DNA of 35,961 nt from NCBI GenBank assembly GCA_024684175.1, contig JAIKXJ010000051.1, positions 1-35,961 of the forward strand, read 5' to 3'. How positions within the stretch are numbered: the first letter of the stretch is position 1; each line of letters begins with the position of its first letter. Source of the stretch: Erysipelotrichaceae bacterium (GTDB lineage Bacteria > Bacillota_I > Bacilli_A > Erysipelotrichales > Erysipelotrichaceae). Shown piece by piece: positions 24,627 through 33,344 of the stretch. Position numbers and translations under genes: made by a program. Below the pieces are notes generated by a model. That model did not search any database. It was not told where the DNA came from and saw nothing but the letters and a program-made list of their open reading frames with translations.

Positions 24627-26438
24627 CTAGTTCTCCTCGTAGTAGTCCTCGTATTCATCGAAGTCGATATCATCATCGTTGATCCAGGAGTTTTCTTCTT
24701 CCATGGCTTCCATCGCTTCGATCTCTTCGAGTTCTTCTTCGGAATAGACCGGCTTGAAGTTCTCATCGTATTCCTTCTTTTCCAGGTCTTCCGCTCTTAC
24801 ACGGCGGTCTTCGTCGTCTTTCTTTCTTCTTCTCTTGGTCGGAGCATGGCTCTCTTCCTTCTTGGAAGCATCCGCGAATTCTTCGAACTTGGACTTGTAT
24901 TCCGTCTTCGGTGTCAGCGGCTTTCTCGGAGCCTTCTTCGGTTTTTCAACGACGGCCGGTTCTTCCTTGACTTCCGGCTTGACTTCTTCCTTGACCTCTT
25001 CTTTGACTGCTTCTTCAGTTTCTTCCTTCACAGGTTCATTTTCAGCTGCAGTTTCTTCAGCGGTCTTCTGAGCATCTTTTGCAGAAGCTTCCGCAAGGTT
25101 CTCGGTCGGAATGGAGACGACTTCTTCAACTTTGCCTTCATCCATCTCTTCGATGGTTGTTTCATCAAAACCGGTATCTTGCGCAGCGAGCTCTTCTTCG
25201 AATTCGGCTTTTCTTCTTGCCGCTTCTTCCTGCAGTTCAAGGAACTTCTTCTGTTCTCTTTCCTTGATGATCCTGATCTGATCGGCACGGAAGTTCATGA
25301 CTTCGTTTTCGACATCGATGCCAAGTTCCTCGATCTCGGTCTTGGTCTTGATATCGATCTTGCGGTTGGTCAGTTTGACGGCGAGCTTGGCGTTCTTACC
25401 GCGCTTGCCGATGGCAACGGAAAGCTTGTCATCGTCGACGACGACGACCAACGGTCTCTTGTTGTATTTTTCAGCTTCTTCGATCGCTTCTGGAGTCAGA
25501 TCCGGATCGGTCAGTTCATTGGCATAGAAACAAGCCTTGACTTCTGCCGGTGCCAAAGCGTTCTTGACGAGTTCGCCGATATCATCGTTCCATTCGAAGA
25601 CATCGACTTTTTCGCCTTTGATCTCACCGATGACAGCCTGTACACGCGTGCCTCTCGGACCGATGCAGGCGCCGATCGCATCGACGTCATCGTTCTTGGA
25701 ATAGACGGCCATCTTGGTGCGTTCGCCGGCATCTCTGGCGATCGCTTTGATCTCGACGAGACCTTGAGCGATCTCCGGAACTTCCTTTTCAAACAATCTC
25801 TTGACGAACATCGCATCGGCTCTCGACAAGACGACTTGCGAGCCCTTGGAGTTCTTGGAGACTTCCTTGATGATGCAGCGGATGGACTGGCCTTCCCTGT
25901 ACTGTTCGCCCGGGATCTGTTCGGATTTAAGTAAAATACCGATCGTATTCTTGATATCGACCAGGATGAACTTCTCTTCGATCGTCTTGATGATACCGGA
26001 GATCAGATCGAACTCTTTGTCCTTGTATTCATCGTAGACTCTCTGTTTTTCATATTCCTTGATCCTCTGCTTCAGCATCTGCTTAGCGACATTGATCGAA
26101 GTCCTGCCGATCTCCTTGAAATCGACTTCTTCTTCAATGATGTCACCGACCTTACAGTCGGGATTGATCTTGACTGCTTCCGAATATAAAATATCGAGCG
26201 TCTCATCGAAGGTCTCGGTCTCATCATCGACGACGATCAGCTGGTGATAGACATGCATCTCATTCTTCTCGATGGTGACTCTGACCATGGCTTCCGGTGC
26301 ATCGATGTGTTTCTGATAGGTCTTGGCGATGGCTTCTTTGAGCGTTTCGATGATGAATTCAGGATCGACTTTCCTGTCTTCCTCAAAAAGCCTCATTCCG
26401 TCAATAAAATTCTTGTTTTTCAGACTAATGCCACTCAT
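24627..26438 (-). CDS. nusA: Transcription termination/antitermination protein NusA with long acidic extension
   Basis: NusA binds RNA polymerase and nascent RNA to control pausing and termination. Here the first about 370 residues are a normal NusA: RNA-polymerase-binding N domain (about 1-135), S1 domain (about 138-205), KH1 with GACIGPRG (256-263) and KH2 with VAIGKRG (about 341-347). The total is 603 residues, well beyond the usual 350-500. The extra about 210 residues are low complexity: a charged helix, then Glu/Lys/Pro/Ala repeats (EEVKEEVKPEVKEEP), a basic patch TKRRRKK and a strongly acidic end (DDDIDFDEYEDYYEEN). Acidic repeat domains follow KH2 in some other NusA proteins, but this one is not a copy of the E. 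coli repeats. Second gene of the operon. Confidence 0.96.
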   Translation of the reverse strand: MSGISLKNKNFIDGMRLFEEDRKVDPEFIIETLKEAIAKTYQKHIDAPEAMVRVTIEKNEMHVYHQLIVVDDETETFDETLDILYSEAVKINPDCKVGDIIEEEVDFKEIGRTSINVAKQMLKQRIKEYEKQRVYDEYKDKEFDLISGIIKTIEEKFILVDIKNTIGILLKSEQIPGEQYREGQSIRCIIKEVSKNSKGSQVVLSRADAMFVKRLFEKEVPEIAQGLVEIKAIARDAGERTKMAVYSKNDDVDAIGACIGPRGTRVQAVIGEIKGEKVDVFEWNDDIGELVKNALAPAEVKACFYANELTDPDLTPEAIEEAEKYNKRPLVVVVDDDKLSVAIGKRGKNAKLAVKLTNRKIDIKTKTEIEELGIDVENEVMNFRADQIRIIKEREQKKFLELQEEAARRKAEFEEELAAQDTGFDETTIEEMDEGKVEEVVSIPTENLAEASAKDAQKTAEETAAENEPVKEETEEAVKEEVKEEVKPEVKEEPAVVEKPKKAPRKPLTPKTEYKSKFEEFADASKKEESHAPTKRRRKKDDEDRRVRAEDLEKKEYDENFKPVYSEEELEEIEAMEAMEEENSWINDDDIDFDEYEDYYEEN

Positions 26439-26452
26439 TTTTATTCTCCTTG

Positions 26453-26890
26453 TTAAAACTTAACAGCATAGCGTACTTTTTTCGTTTTTGAATACTCGAT
26501 CGAGACGTCTTTTTCTCTGGTCTTCTCTTTCACTTTGAGATTCAGCACATCGCCATTGAACGAAGTCAGAGTCCCATAGTATTCGTTGTCTTTGGTCTTC
26601 ACATAGATGTATTGGCCGACCGCAGCCTTGAGCTCATCGCCATTGCGTATGGGCCGTTCGGCACCGACGGTGGAGACATCGAGGAAGTAATTGTCTTCGA
26701 ATTCATCTTCGTACTGATCTAAGAAGCCCGAGATCTCGTTGGATAAGGTCTCAAGTTCATCCATGTTCAGCTTTTCATCCAGCAGGACAGTCAGTGTATG
26801 ATCCGACTTCTTGTATTCGACATCGAAGAGCTTTCTGTTCTTGCCGCTGATGAATTCATTCAGAGCGTTTTTGATCTTTTCTGTATTCAT
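26453..26890 (-). CDS. rimP: Ribosome maturation factor RimP
   Basis: This 145-residue factor is needed for 30S subunit assembly. I choose the ATG at 26890 because TTGGAGGAAC stands directly before it; the longer frame from 26923 would start inside the leader hairpin. The usual two-domain layout is visible: an N-terminal alpha/beta domain with LLDEKLNMDELETLSNEISGF and DNYFLDVSTVGAERPI, then an SH3-like C-terminal domain (YIYVKTKDNEYYGTLTSFNGD). It is the first gene of the rimP-nusA-ylxR-ylxQ-infB-rbfA operon. Confidence 0.93.
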   Translation of the reverse strand: MNTEKIKNALNEFISGKNRKLFDVEYKKSDHTLTVLLDEKLNMDELETLSNEISGFLDQYEDEFEDNYFLDVSTVGAERPIRNGDELKAAVGQYIYVKTKDNEYYGTLTSFNGDVLNLKVKEKTREKDVSIEYSKTKKVRYAVKF

Positions 26891-26910
26891 GTTCCTCCAA
26901 AACAACAATG

Positions 26911-26932
26911 AAGGAGCGATCACTCGCTCCTT
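26911..26932 (-). other. Stable hairpin in the leader of the rimP-nusA operon (candidate attenuator)
   Basis: A perfect 9-bp GC-rich stem (AAGGAGCGA with TCGCTCCTT) has a 4-nt loop. It lies between the operon promoter (26945-26973) and rimP, about 20 bp before the start codon. The following sequence, CATTGTTGTTTT on the minus strand, is a poor T-tract. It may also be the end point of the pepT transcript. Confidence 0.7.
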
Positions 26933-26944
26933 TATTACAATAGT

Positions 26945-26973
26945 ATCTTATCCTAAACACCTTTATTTTTCAA
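26945..26973 (-). promoter_or_regulatory. Promoter of the rimP-nusA-infB-rbfA operon
   Basis: TTGAAA (-35, 26968-26973) and TAAGAT (-10, 26945-26950) are 17 bp apart. The leader is about 48 nt and includes the hairpin at 26911-26932. Confidence 0.6.
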
Positions 26974-26987
26974 GGAAAATCGGCTTT

Positions 26988-28193
26988 TCAGCGTTTTGCC
27001 AGGCTCAAAAGCTTCAGGACCATCGTAACGACCAGTTCGCCGTCTTCCTTGCACCAGAACTCATGGACACCGTGGAAATTCTGACCGCCGGTCCCCAGAT
27101 TCGGACAAAGGATGCCGTTCCATGTCAGACTTGCCCCGTCGGTCCCGCCGCGGATGGCCTGTGCCTTGAATTCCATACCGCATTCGCTCATCGCCTTTTT
27201 CACCAGTTCGATCGGTTCCATATGGCCTTCGAATTTTTCTTTCATATTGCGATAGGAATCTCTCAGCTTGAGATCGACGACCTCATAGCCGTAGCGTTCG
27301 TTGAGCGTCTTGGCGATCTGTTCGAAATCCTTCTTCTGCTTCTGCAGTTCAGCCATGTCGTGATTGCGCATGATGTACTGCATGCGGGCATGACCGACTT
27401 CCCCTTCCAGACCCATCAACAGGTTGAAGCCTTCATAGCCTTCCGTCTTCTCAGCGCGGGCTTCCGGATCGGTCAGCGCATGGAATTCGTGTGCCACTTG
27501 TAAGGCGTTGACCATCTTGTCTTTGGCCGAACCCGGATGAACGGAGATGCCGTTGATATCGATCACCGCCGATGCGGCATTGAAATTTTCATATTCGATG
27601 CAATCCGGTCTGTCACCGTCAAGCGTATAGGCAAAATCCACTTTGAACAGATCATAGTTGAAATACTTCGTCCCGCCGCCGATCTCTTCGTCCGGCGAGA
27701 AACAGATCCACAAAGGACCGTGTTTGATGCTTTGATCCTTCTGCAGGGTCTCAAGGACTTCCATGATGCAGGCAATGCCCGCCTTGTCATCGGCACCCAG
27801 CAGTGTATTGCCGTCTGTGACGACCAGGGTCTTTCCGACATAGTCTTTCAAATCCGGAAAACGCTCCACCGTCGTGATGACTTCCGGATTCAGTTCGATG
27901 TCCGATCCGTCATAGTTTTCAATGATGCGCGGTTTCACATCTTTGCCGGAAGCCTGTTCGGAAGTATCCATATGGGCGATCAGGCCCAAAGTCAGATACG
28001 CGGGATCCCCGGGCAGATAGGCGTAGACATAGCAGTGTTCGTCCACTTGGACCTGTTCCAGTCCCAGATCTTCCAGTTCCTGTTTCAGATGTCTTGCCAG
28101 ATCCCACTGACCCGGGGTGCTGGGCGTCGTTGCGGAATCTTCCGCACTCGTCGTCTCATATGAGACATAATCCAGTAATTTATCGATCAGCAT
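26988..28193 (-). CDS. pepT: Peptidase T (tripeptide aminopeptidase)
   Basis: This 401-residue M20B zinc aminopeptidase removes the N-terminal residue of tripeptides in the cytoplasm. The metal-site segments are GLIAHMDTSEQASG (H74, D76), LLGADDKAGIA (about 131-141) and CFSPDEEIGGGTKYF. The dimerisation domain with GISVHPGSAKDKM and the closing RGGTDGASLTWNG with LGTGGQNFHG match PepT. Length is normal. AAGGAGG precedes the ATG at 28193, 14 bp after the polC stop. It is the last gene of the recG-rnc-polC-pepT run. Confidence 0.96.
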   Translation of the reverse strand: MLIDKLLDYVSYETTSAEDSATTPSTPGQWDLARHLKQELEDLGLEQVQVDEHCYVYAYLPGDPAYLTLGLIAHMDTSEQASGKDVKPRIIENYDGSDIELNPEVITTVERFPDLKDYVGKTLVVTDGNTLLGADDKAGIACIMEVLETLQKDQSIKHGPLWICFSPDEEIGGGTKYFNYDLFKVDFAYTLDGDRPDCIEYENFNAASAVIDINGISVHPGSAKDKMVNALQVAHEFHALTDPEARAEKTEGYEGFNLLMGLEGEVGHARMQYIMRNHDMAELQKQKKDFEQIAKTLNERYGYEVVDLKLRDSYRNMKEKFEGHMEPIELVKKAMSECGMEFKAQAIRGGTDGASLTWNGILCPNLGTGGQNFHGVHEFWCKEDGELVVTMVLKLLSLAKR

Positions 28194-28207
28194 CTTACTT
28201 CCTCCTT

Positions 28208-31200
28208 TTAGAACAAGGACATCTGGTTGGAATCATCCAAATCCTTGAGAACACCGATATCATCCAGTTTCTTGATCAGCGTATTGGACAGCTGCGTACG
28301 GTCGGCCAGATCTTCCTTAGACAGGAACTTGCGGTCCTTCCGCGCTTCGACGATCGATTCGGCAACGTTGTCGCCCAGACCGTCCAGGACTTTGAACGGC
28401 GGATAGATCTCGTGATCGTTCTTCGGATTGACTTTGAACTCGGTCGCCAGAGACTCATACAGATCGATGTTGAGCATCTTGTAACCCCTGGAGACCATCT
28501 CGTAACAGACTTCCAGGGTATCAAAGATATCCTTTTCTTTCTTGTTGGCTTCACGGGAATTGATCTTCTGCATCAGTTCCTGCATACGGGCATAGATCGC
28601 ATCGGCATCCTTGATCATCGTCGAAAGCTCATAGGCATCGCAGCGCAACGAGAAATACGAGACATAGTAGAATTCCGGATGGTAGACCTTGAACCAGGCC
28701 ACACGCACCGCCATGATGCAATATGCGACGGCATGGGCCTTCGGGAACATGTATTTGATCTTCTTGCAGGATTCGATATACCAACGCGGAACATCGTGTG
28801 CCAGCATCTTGGTCTCCTCATCTTCCGTCAAGCCTTTGCCCTTACGGACATGTTCCATGATCGTGAAGGAATCCAGAGGCTCGAGATCATAGCTCAGCAG
28901 ATACGACATGATATCATCACGACATCCGATGACATCGGAAAGCGGGATGCCCTGATGGATGAGCTCCTGCGCATTGCCTCGCCAGACATCGGTACCGTGG
29001 GACAGACCGGAGATCTGTACCAGTTCCGAGAAGTGATGAGGTCTCGTCTCTTCGATGGTGTTTCGTGTATTCAATGTGCCGAATTCCGGCAGACCGGCCG
29101 CACCGGTCTCTTCCTTGTAGTTGGGGTTGACGATGTTGAGTGCCTTCGTCGAATAAAACAGCGACAAGACCTTTTCATCGTTCATCGGGATCGTCTTGAC
29201 ATCGATCCCTGATACGTTCTCAAAAAGACGCATCGCCGTAGGGTCGACGTGGCCTAGGATATCGAACTTCAGCAGGTTGTCGGAATAGTCGTGATATTCG
29301 AAATGAGTCGAACGCCAGGCGGCATCTTTATCGTTGGCCGGATATTGTATCGGGGTGACATCCTCGATCTCCATGTCATCCGGCAAAACGACGATACCTC
29401 CGGCATGCTGGCCGGTAGTGCGCTTCACCCCTTCGCAGCCCGAAGCCAGCCTTTGACGCTGAGCCCTAGACATTGTGGTGATGTTTTTTTCTTCACAATA
29501 ACCGGAGACATAACCGAAAGCCGTCTTTTCGGCAACGGTCGAGATCGTTCCGGCACGGAAGACGTTGTCGGCACCGAAGATCTCTCTTGTGAACAGGTGC
29601 GCTTTCGGCTGATAATCGCCGGAGAAATTCAAGTCGATATCCGGTATCTTGTCGCCGTTGAATCCCAAGAAGGTCTCAAACGGGATGTTCTGACCGTCCC
29701 CCTTCATTTTGCTTCCGCAGTCCGGGCAGAGCTTGTCCGGTAAGTCATAACCGGAAGCGACGTTTTTCATCCAGATCAGCTTGTGGCATTTCGGACAGAT
29801 GTAATGCGGCGGCATCGGATTGACTTCCGTGATGTCGGAGAACGTCGCGACCAGAGAAGAACCGACAGAACCTCGCGAACCGACGATATAGCCGTCGTCG
29901 TTGGAACGTTTGACCATCAGATGACAGACGAAATAAATGACGCCGTAGCCGTTGCCGATGATGGCATTGAGCTCGGTATCGATACGTTTTTCAATGAAGT
30001 CGTCCAAAATATCGCCATAGAGCCGATGGGCATTGTAATAGACGAATTCCCGCAGATACTGGTCGGCGGAGATGACGTCATGACGGTTTGTGAACGGTTC
30101 TTCGATGATGTTGCATCTTCTCGCCACCGCGATCGCATCGGTGATCTTCGGCGGATGAAGTTCATCGGTGAACGGGACGAACTTCTCGCACAGATCGGCG
30201 ATCTTGTTGGTGTTGGTGATGACGATCTCTTTGATCAGTTTCTCATCCCCCAGCCAGGCAAAGGCGTCCAGCATCTCTCTGGTATTCAGATAGCGCTGGT
30301 CGGGCGTGACCTGACGGGCACGCTTCTCCCTATCGAAGATATACAGCGGATGATGGGCACCGCCGATCGCCTGCGCCGAGATGTAGACATCCCGCAGGAT
30401 CTTTTCATCTTTCTTCACATAATGGACATCACCGGTCGCCACGACGATCTTGCCTTGTCTTCTGGCTTCCGCGATGATATCCCGCAGATACTGTTTCAAT
30501 CTGTCCTTGTCAAACAATCCTCTGTCTTCCACCAAAAAGCGGTAGTTCTCCAAAGGCTGGACTTCGATATAGTCATAGAACGAGATGGCTTCCGCCAGCT
30601 CTTCCTTGTTGCGGGTATGGGCAAGTTCAAAGACTTCGCCGTTGAGACAGGCGGAACCGATCAGAAGATTGCCGCGAAGCTCCTGAATGGCTTGTTTGAA
30701 GATTCGCGGTTCGGCAATGAATTCCGAGTTGGCATCTTTGCCGTTAGACTTGCCGAAGACCGCCAGTGTCTTGGTGTTGGAGATCGAGATCAGTTTGAAC
30801 AGATCCTTGAGACCTTCCTTGTTCTTACATAAGACCGTGGTATGATAAGCCCTGTTTTTGACGAAAGCTTCTTCATCCTGGAAGTTCTTCAGTTCGTTCA
30901 GCGTATTCACGCCGGCCTTAGCCAGATCCTTCAACATGAAGTTGAAGACCTGGGCGAGGACATCGGCATCGTAGTTGGCACGGTGTGCGATATCTTCGTC
31001 GTACGGGATATTGTATGCACGGCACATATTGCCCAGACGGTAGGCTCTGCGGTTCTTCAGTAAAGATCTCGACAGGTCGAGCGTATCGATGACCGGATTG
31101 GGCAGTTTAGGCAAGCCGATACGTTCGAATTCGGAATTCAGGAAACCGTAGTCGAAGGATGCATTATGAGCGACCAGGACCCGGTCTTTGACGAAATCGA

Positions 31201-32653
31201 GGATCTCATCCTTGCATTCTTCAAACGATCTCGCGTTACGCAGATCTTCTTCCGAGATATGCGTGAGGTTCTTGATATTGGAAGACAGTTCGATCTTCGG
31301 TTTGATGAAGAAGTCCTTTTCTTCCACGACCGTACCTTTGCGCATGACGACGGCACCGAATTCGATGATGTAGTCGTAACGGGTCGATAAGCCTGTCGTT
31401 TCCAGGTCAAAGACAACATATTCGCAATCGCTTAAAAGATCGTCGGTCGCATTGTAGACGATGTTAAGGGTCGGCGAGACCATGTTCATCTCGCAGCCAT
31501 ACAAAAGCTTGAAGTCCGGTTTGTTTTCGCCGGCTGACTTCATGATGCCCTTGTAAGCCATCTGAGCTTCATGGAAGCCCTGCAGACAAAGATGGTCGGT
31601 GATCGCTACGGCGCGGTGGCCCATCGCATATGCTGCCTTGACCACTTCGGTCGGCGAACAGACGCCGTCCATTTCCGAAAGCTTGGTATGCATATGCAAC
31701 TCAACGCGCTTTTCCGTTTCATCATCGTGAAGCTTGTCATCGACCTCGACGAATTCGATCTGATCGGGCTCGAAAATATAGTCATTGGAGAAGTTATCGA
31801 AGCGATAATTGCCGTAAAACCAGGCATAACGCCCTTCCTTGTTTTCTTTAAGTGCTTCTTTGCTGAAACGCCGGGATTCCACGAATTTGACGACGACCGC
31901 ATTGGAATCATCTTTGACATAGACCGTCTGGATGATCATGCCGGTCCTGGTCGAACGTTCATCGATCTTGAACATCTGACCCATGAACTTGACGTTGTAC
32001 ATGGCATCGATCAGATCGTCGATCTTGAGTTCGGTATATTCTTTCGTCCTTCTCTGGTATTGCGGACGCCCTTCTTTCTGCGTGAAGTCGTCTTTGTTCT
32101 CATAAGCACCGTTATGATATCCGTTATTGCCGTTGAACTGTTTCTGCGGCTTTGGCTGCTGCGGCAGGGCTTCGACTTCTTCTACCACGGCTTGTTTTTC
32201 TTCTTCCTGATATTTGAGACTGATGCTCTTGCGGTAACCCAGATCATAGAAAAACAGTTTGAGTTCATCAAGTTCATTGAGGTCTTTCAGATACTCCTGC
32301 TTATCCGTGTAAGACAGATCGAAGCCTTCTTCGGAGATGATCGGAACGCAGCCGGAAAAGCCTTTGTTTTCATTGCGGAACGCTTCAAGATACAGATTGA
32401 TCTCCGGGATCGGCAGACACTGATCGGCGGCTTTGATGTACAGTTTCGTCTTTTCAAAGCCCAGGTCCTTGAAATAGTTCAAGGCATCTTTATAGATGCC
32501 AAATGGCAGTACTCTGTCGTTCTCTGCTTTTATTATCAGCAAGCCGTCAGACCGACGAAACAAAACATCGGCAATTTTGAAACTGTTCAAATATGCCGAT
32601 CGTTCTTCGTTGTATCCGTATTTTTTGATGATGTCTTTGATATCGAAACTCAT
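28208..32653 (-). CDS. polC: DNA polymerase III alpha subunit, PolC type
   Basis: This replicative polymerase of 1481 residues is typical of low-GC Gram-positives. Order of parts: an N-terminal domain (about 1-150); a Gln/Asn/Lys-rich linker (about 150-205); an OB domain; and a split PHP domain starting at ELHMHTKLSEMDG (about 318). Inserted in it is the 3'-5' exonuclease (FDLETTG with D416 and E418; HNASFDYGF; HRANYDAD). The rest of PHP follows, then a four-cysteine zinc site (CPKCHKL to CPDCG), the palm with PDIDLNFSGDYQ, and a C-terminal helix-hairpin-helix and duplex-binding region. Slightly longer than B. subtilis PolC. It overlaps rnc by 4 bp at its start and shows no clear ribosome site, suggesting coupling. 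Confidence 0.97.
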   Translation of the reverse strand: MSFDIKDIIKKYGYNEERSAYLNSFKIADVLFRRSDGLLIIKAENDRVLPFGIYKDALNYFKDLGFEKTKLYIKAADQCLPIPEINLYLEAFRNENKGFSGCVPIISEEGFDLSYTDKQEYLKDLNELDELKLFFYDLGYRKSISLKYQEEEKQAVVEEVEALPQQPKPQKQFNGNNGYHNGAYENKDDFTQKEGRPQYQRRTKEYTELKIDDLIDAMYNVKFMGQMFKIDERSTRTGMIIQTVYVKDDSNAVVVKFVESRRFSKEALKENKEGRYAWFYGNYRFDNFSNDYIFEPDQIEFVEVDDKLHDDETEKRVELHMHTKLSEMDGVCSPTEVVKAAYAMGHRAVAITDHLCLQGFHEAQMAYKGIMKSAGENKPDFKLLYGCEMNMVSPTLNIVYNATDDLLSDCEYVVFDLETTGLSTRYDYIIEFGAVVMRKGTVVEEKDFFIKPKIELSSNIKNLTHISEEDLRNARSFEECKDEILDFVKDRVLVAHNASFDYGFLNSEFERIGLPKLPNPVIDTLDLSRSLLKNRRAYRLGNMCRAYNIPYDEDIAHRANYDADVLAQVFNFMLKDLAKAGVNTLNELKNFQDEEAFVKNRAYHTTVLCKNKEGLKDLFKLISISNTKTLAVFGKSNGKDANSEFIAEPRIFKQAIQELRGNLLIGSACLNGEVFELAHTRNKEELAEAISFYDYIEVQPLENYRFLVEDRGLFDKDRLKQYLRDIIAEARRQGKIVVATGDVHYVKKDEKILRDVYISAQAIGGAHHPLYIFDREKRARQVTPDQRYLNTREMLDAFAWLGDEKLIKEIVITNTNKIADLCEKFVPFTDELHPPKITDAIAVARRCNIIEEPFTNRHDVISADQYLREFVYYNAHRLYGDILDDFIEKRIDTELNAIIGNGYGVIYFVCHLMVKRSNDDGYIVGSRGSVGSSLVATFSDITEVNPMPPHYICPKCHKLIWMKNVASGYDLPDKLCPDCGSKMKGDGQNIPFETFLGFNGDKIPDIDLNFSGDYQPKAHLFTREIFGADNVFRAGTISTVAEKTAFGYVSGYCEEKNITTMSRAQRQRLASGCEGVKRTTGQHAGGIVVLPDDMEIEDVTPIQYPANDKDAAWRSTHFEYHDYSDNLLKFDILGHVDPTAMRLFENVSGIDVKTIPMNDEKVLSLFYSTKALNIVNPNYKEETGAAGLPEFGTLNTRNTIEETRPHHFSELVQISGLSHGTDVWRGNAQELIHQGIPLSDVIGCRDDIMSYLLSYDLEPLDSFTIMEHVRKGKGLTEDEETKMLAHDVPRWYIESCKKIKYMFPKAHAVAYCIMAVRVAWFKVYHPEFYYVSYFSLRCDAYELSTMIKDADAIYARMQELMQKINSREANKKEKDIFDTLEVCYEMVSRGYKMLNIDLYESLATEFKVNPKNDHEIYPPFKVLDGLGDNVAESIVEARKDRKFLSKEDLADRTQLSNTLIKKLDDIGVLKDLDDSNQMSLF

Positions 32654-33330
32654 AACAGTGCAAGTTTTTCCAGGGCGTCTTTCGCCGCATTCTTCTGGGC
32701 TTGTTTCTTATTGGAAGCCGTGCCGTAACCATAGATCAGACCGTCGATCTTGACAGCGACCTTGAATTCCGGTGCATTGTTGGGACCGGCGACCGATACC
32801 GTCTCATAGATGATCGATTTGCGCGAATCGGCCTGGACATACTCCTGCAGCCTCGTCTTAAAATCGAAAGTCTTTTCATCGACTTCTTTGATGTGGACGG
32901 TCATCAGCTGATCGAGCAGCTTATAAGCTTCCTTCTGTCCCTGGTCGAGATAAACAGCGCCGATAAACGCTTCAAACATATCGGAAATGACCGAATCCCT
33001 TTCTCTTCCGCCGGTCTTTTCTTCTCCGGCCCCCAGCATCAGAAACTGATTGAGGCCGTTCTCCCGGACGATCTGGGCTAAAGCCTTTTCCGAGACCAGA
33101 TTTGAACGTCTCGTCGACATCAGCCCTTCCGGCAGAGGCGGTTCGATCTTGAACAGACGTTCCGCCGAATACACCTGCAATACCGCATCGCCCATGAATT
33201 CCAGACGCTCGTTGTTGCCGGTGTTCACTTTATGTTCGTTGACATAGGAAGAATGAATAAAAGCCTGATCGATCAGGTCCTTATTCTCATATTTGATCCC
33301 ATGTTCATCTAAAAAATCATAAATACTCAT
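32650..33330 (-). CDS. rnc: Ribonuclease III
   Basis: RNase III cuts double-stranded RNA in rRNA precursors and regulatory duplexes. The 226-residue protein has the endonuclease signature NERLEFMGDAVL (about 40-51) and the second acidic helix DMFEAFIGAVYLDQG. The C-terminal double-stranded RNA-binding domain ends ASNKKQAQKNAAKDAL. The ATG at 33330 lies 14 bp after the recG stop. No Shine-Dalgarno sequence is seen, and a TACAAT hexamer ends 6 bp before the ATG. Its placement directly upstream of polC rather than next to smc and ftsY, as in B. subtilis, is a local arrangement. Confidence 0.96.
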   Translation of the reverse strand: MSIYDFLDEHGIKYENKDLIDQAFIHSSYVNEHKVNTGNNERLEFMGDAVLQVYSAERLFKIEPPLPEGLMSTRRSNLVSEKALAQIVRENGLNQFLMLGAGEEKTGGRERDSVISDMFEAFIGAVYLDQGQKEAYKLLDQLMTVHIKEVDEKTFDFKTRLQEYVQADSRKSIIYETVSVAGPNNAPEFKVAVKIDGLIYGYGTASNKKQAQKNAAKDALEKLALL

Positions 33331-33344
33331 ATCACTATTGTACT

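Noticed and set aside
24582..25934. A 450-codon open frame on the plus strand opposite nusA
   Set aside because: It mirrors the nusA coding sequence, its translation is Phe/Leu/Asp-rich low complexity expected from the complement of Glu/Lys codons, and it has no ribosome site. nusA and neighbouring operon genes explain the region.
26911..26932. Simple intrinsic terminator of pepT
   Set aside because: Its T-tract is poor and the rimP operon promoter lies upstream of it, so a leader element fits at least as well; it is listed as a candidate attenuator instead.
28094..29212. A 372-codon plus-strand frame opposite pepT and polC
   Set aside because: It spans the junction of two real genes on the other strand and shows no recognisable domain; it is a shadow of codon bias.
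31571..32728. A 385-codon plus-strand frame opposite polC and rnc
   Set aside because: It is antisense to well-conserved polC and rnc sequence, has no family motifs and crosses the polC-rnc junction.
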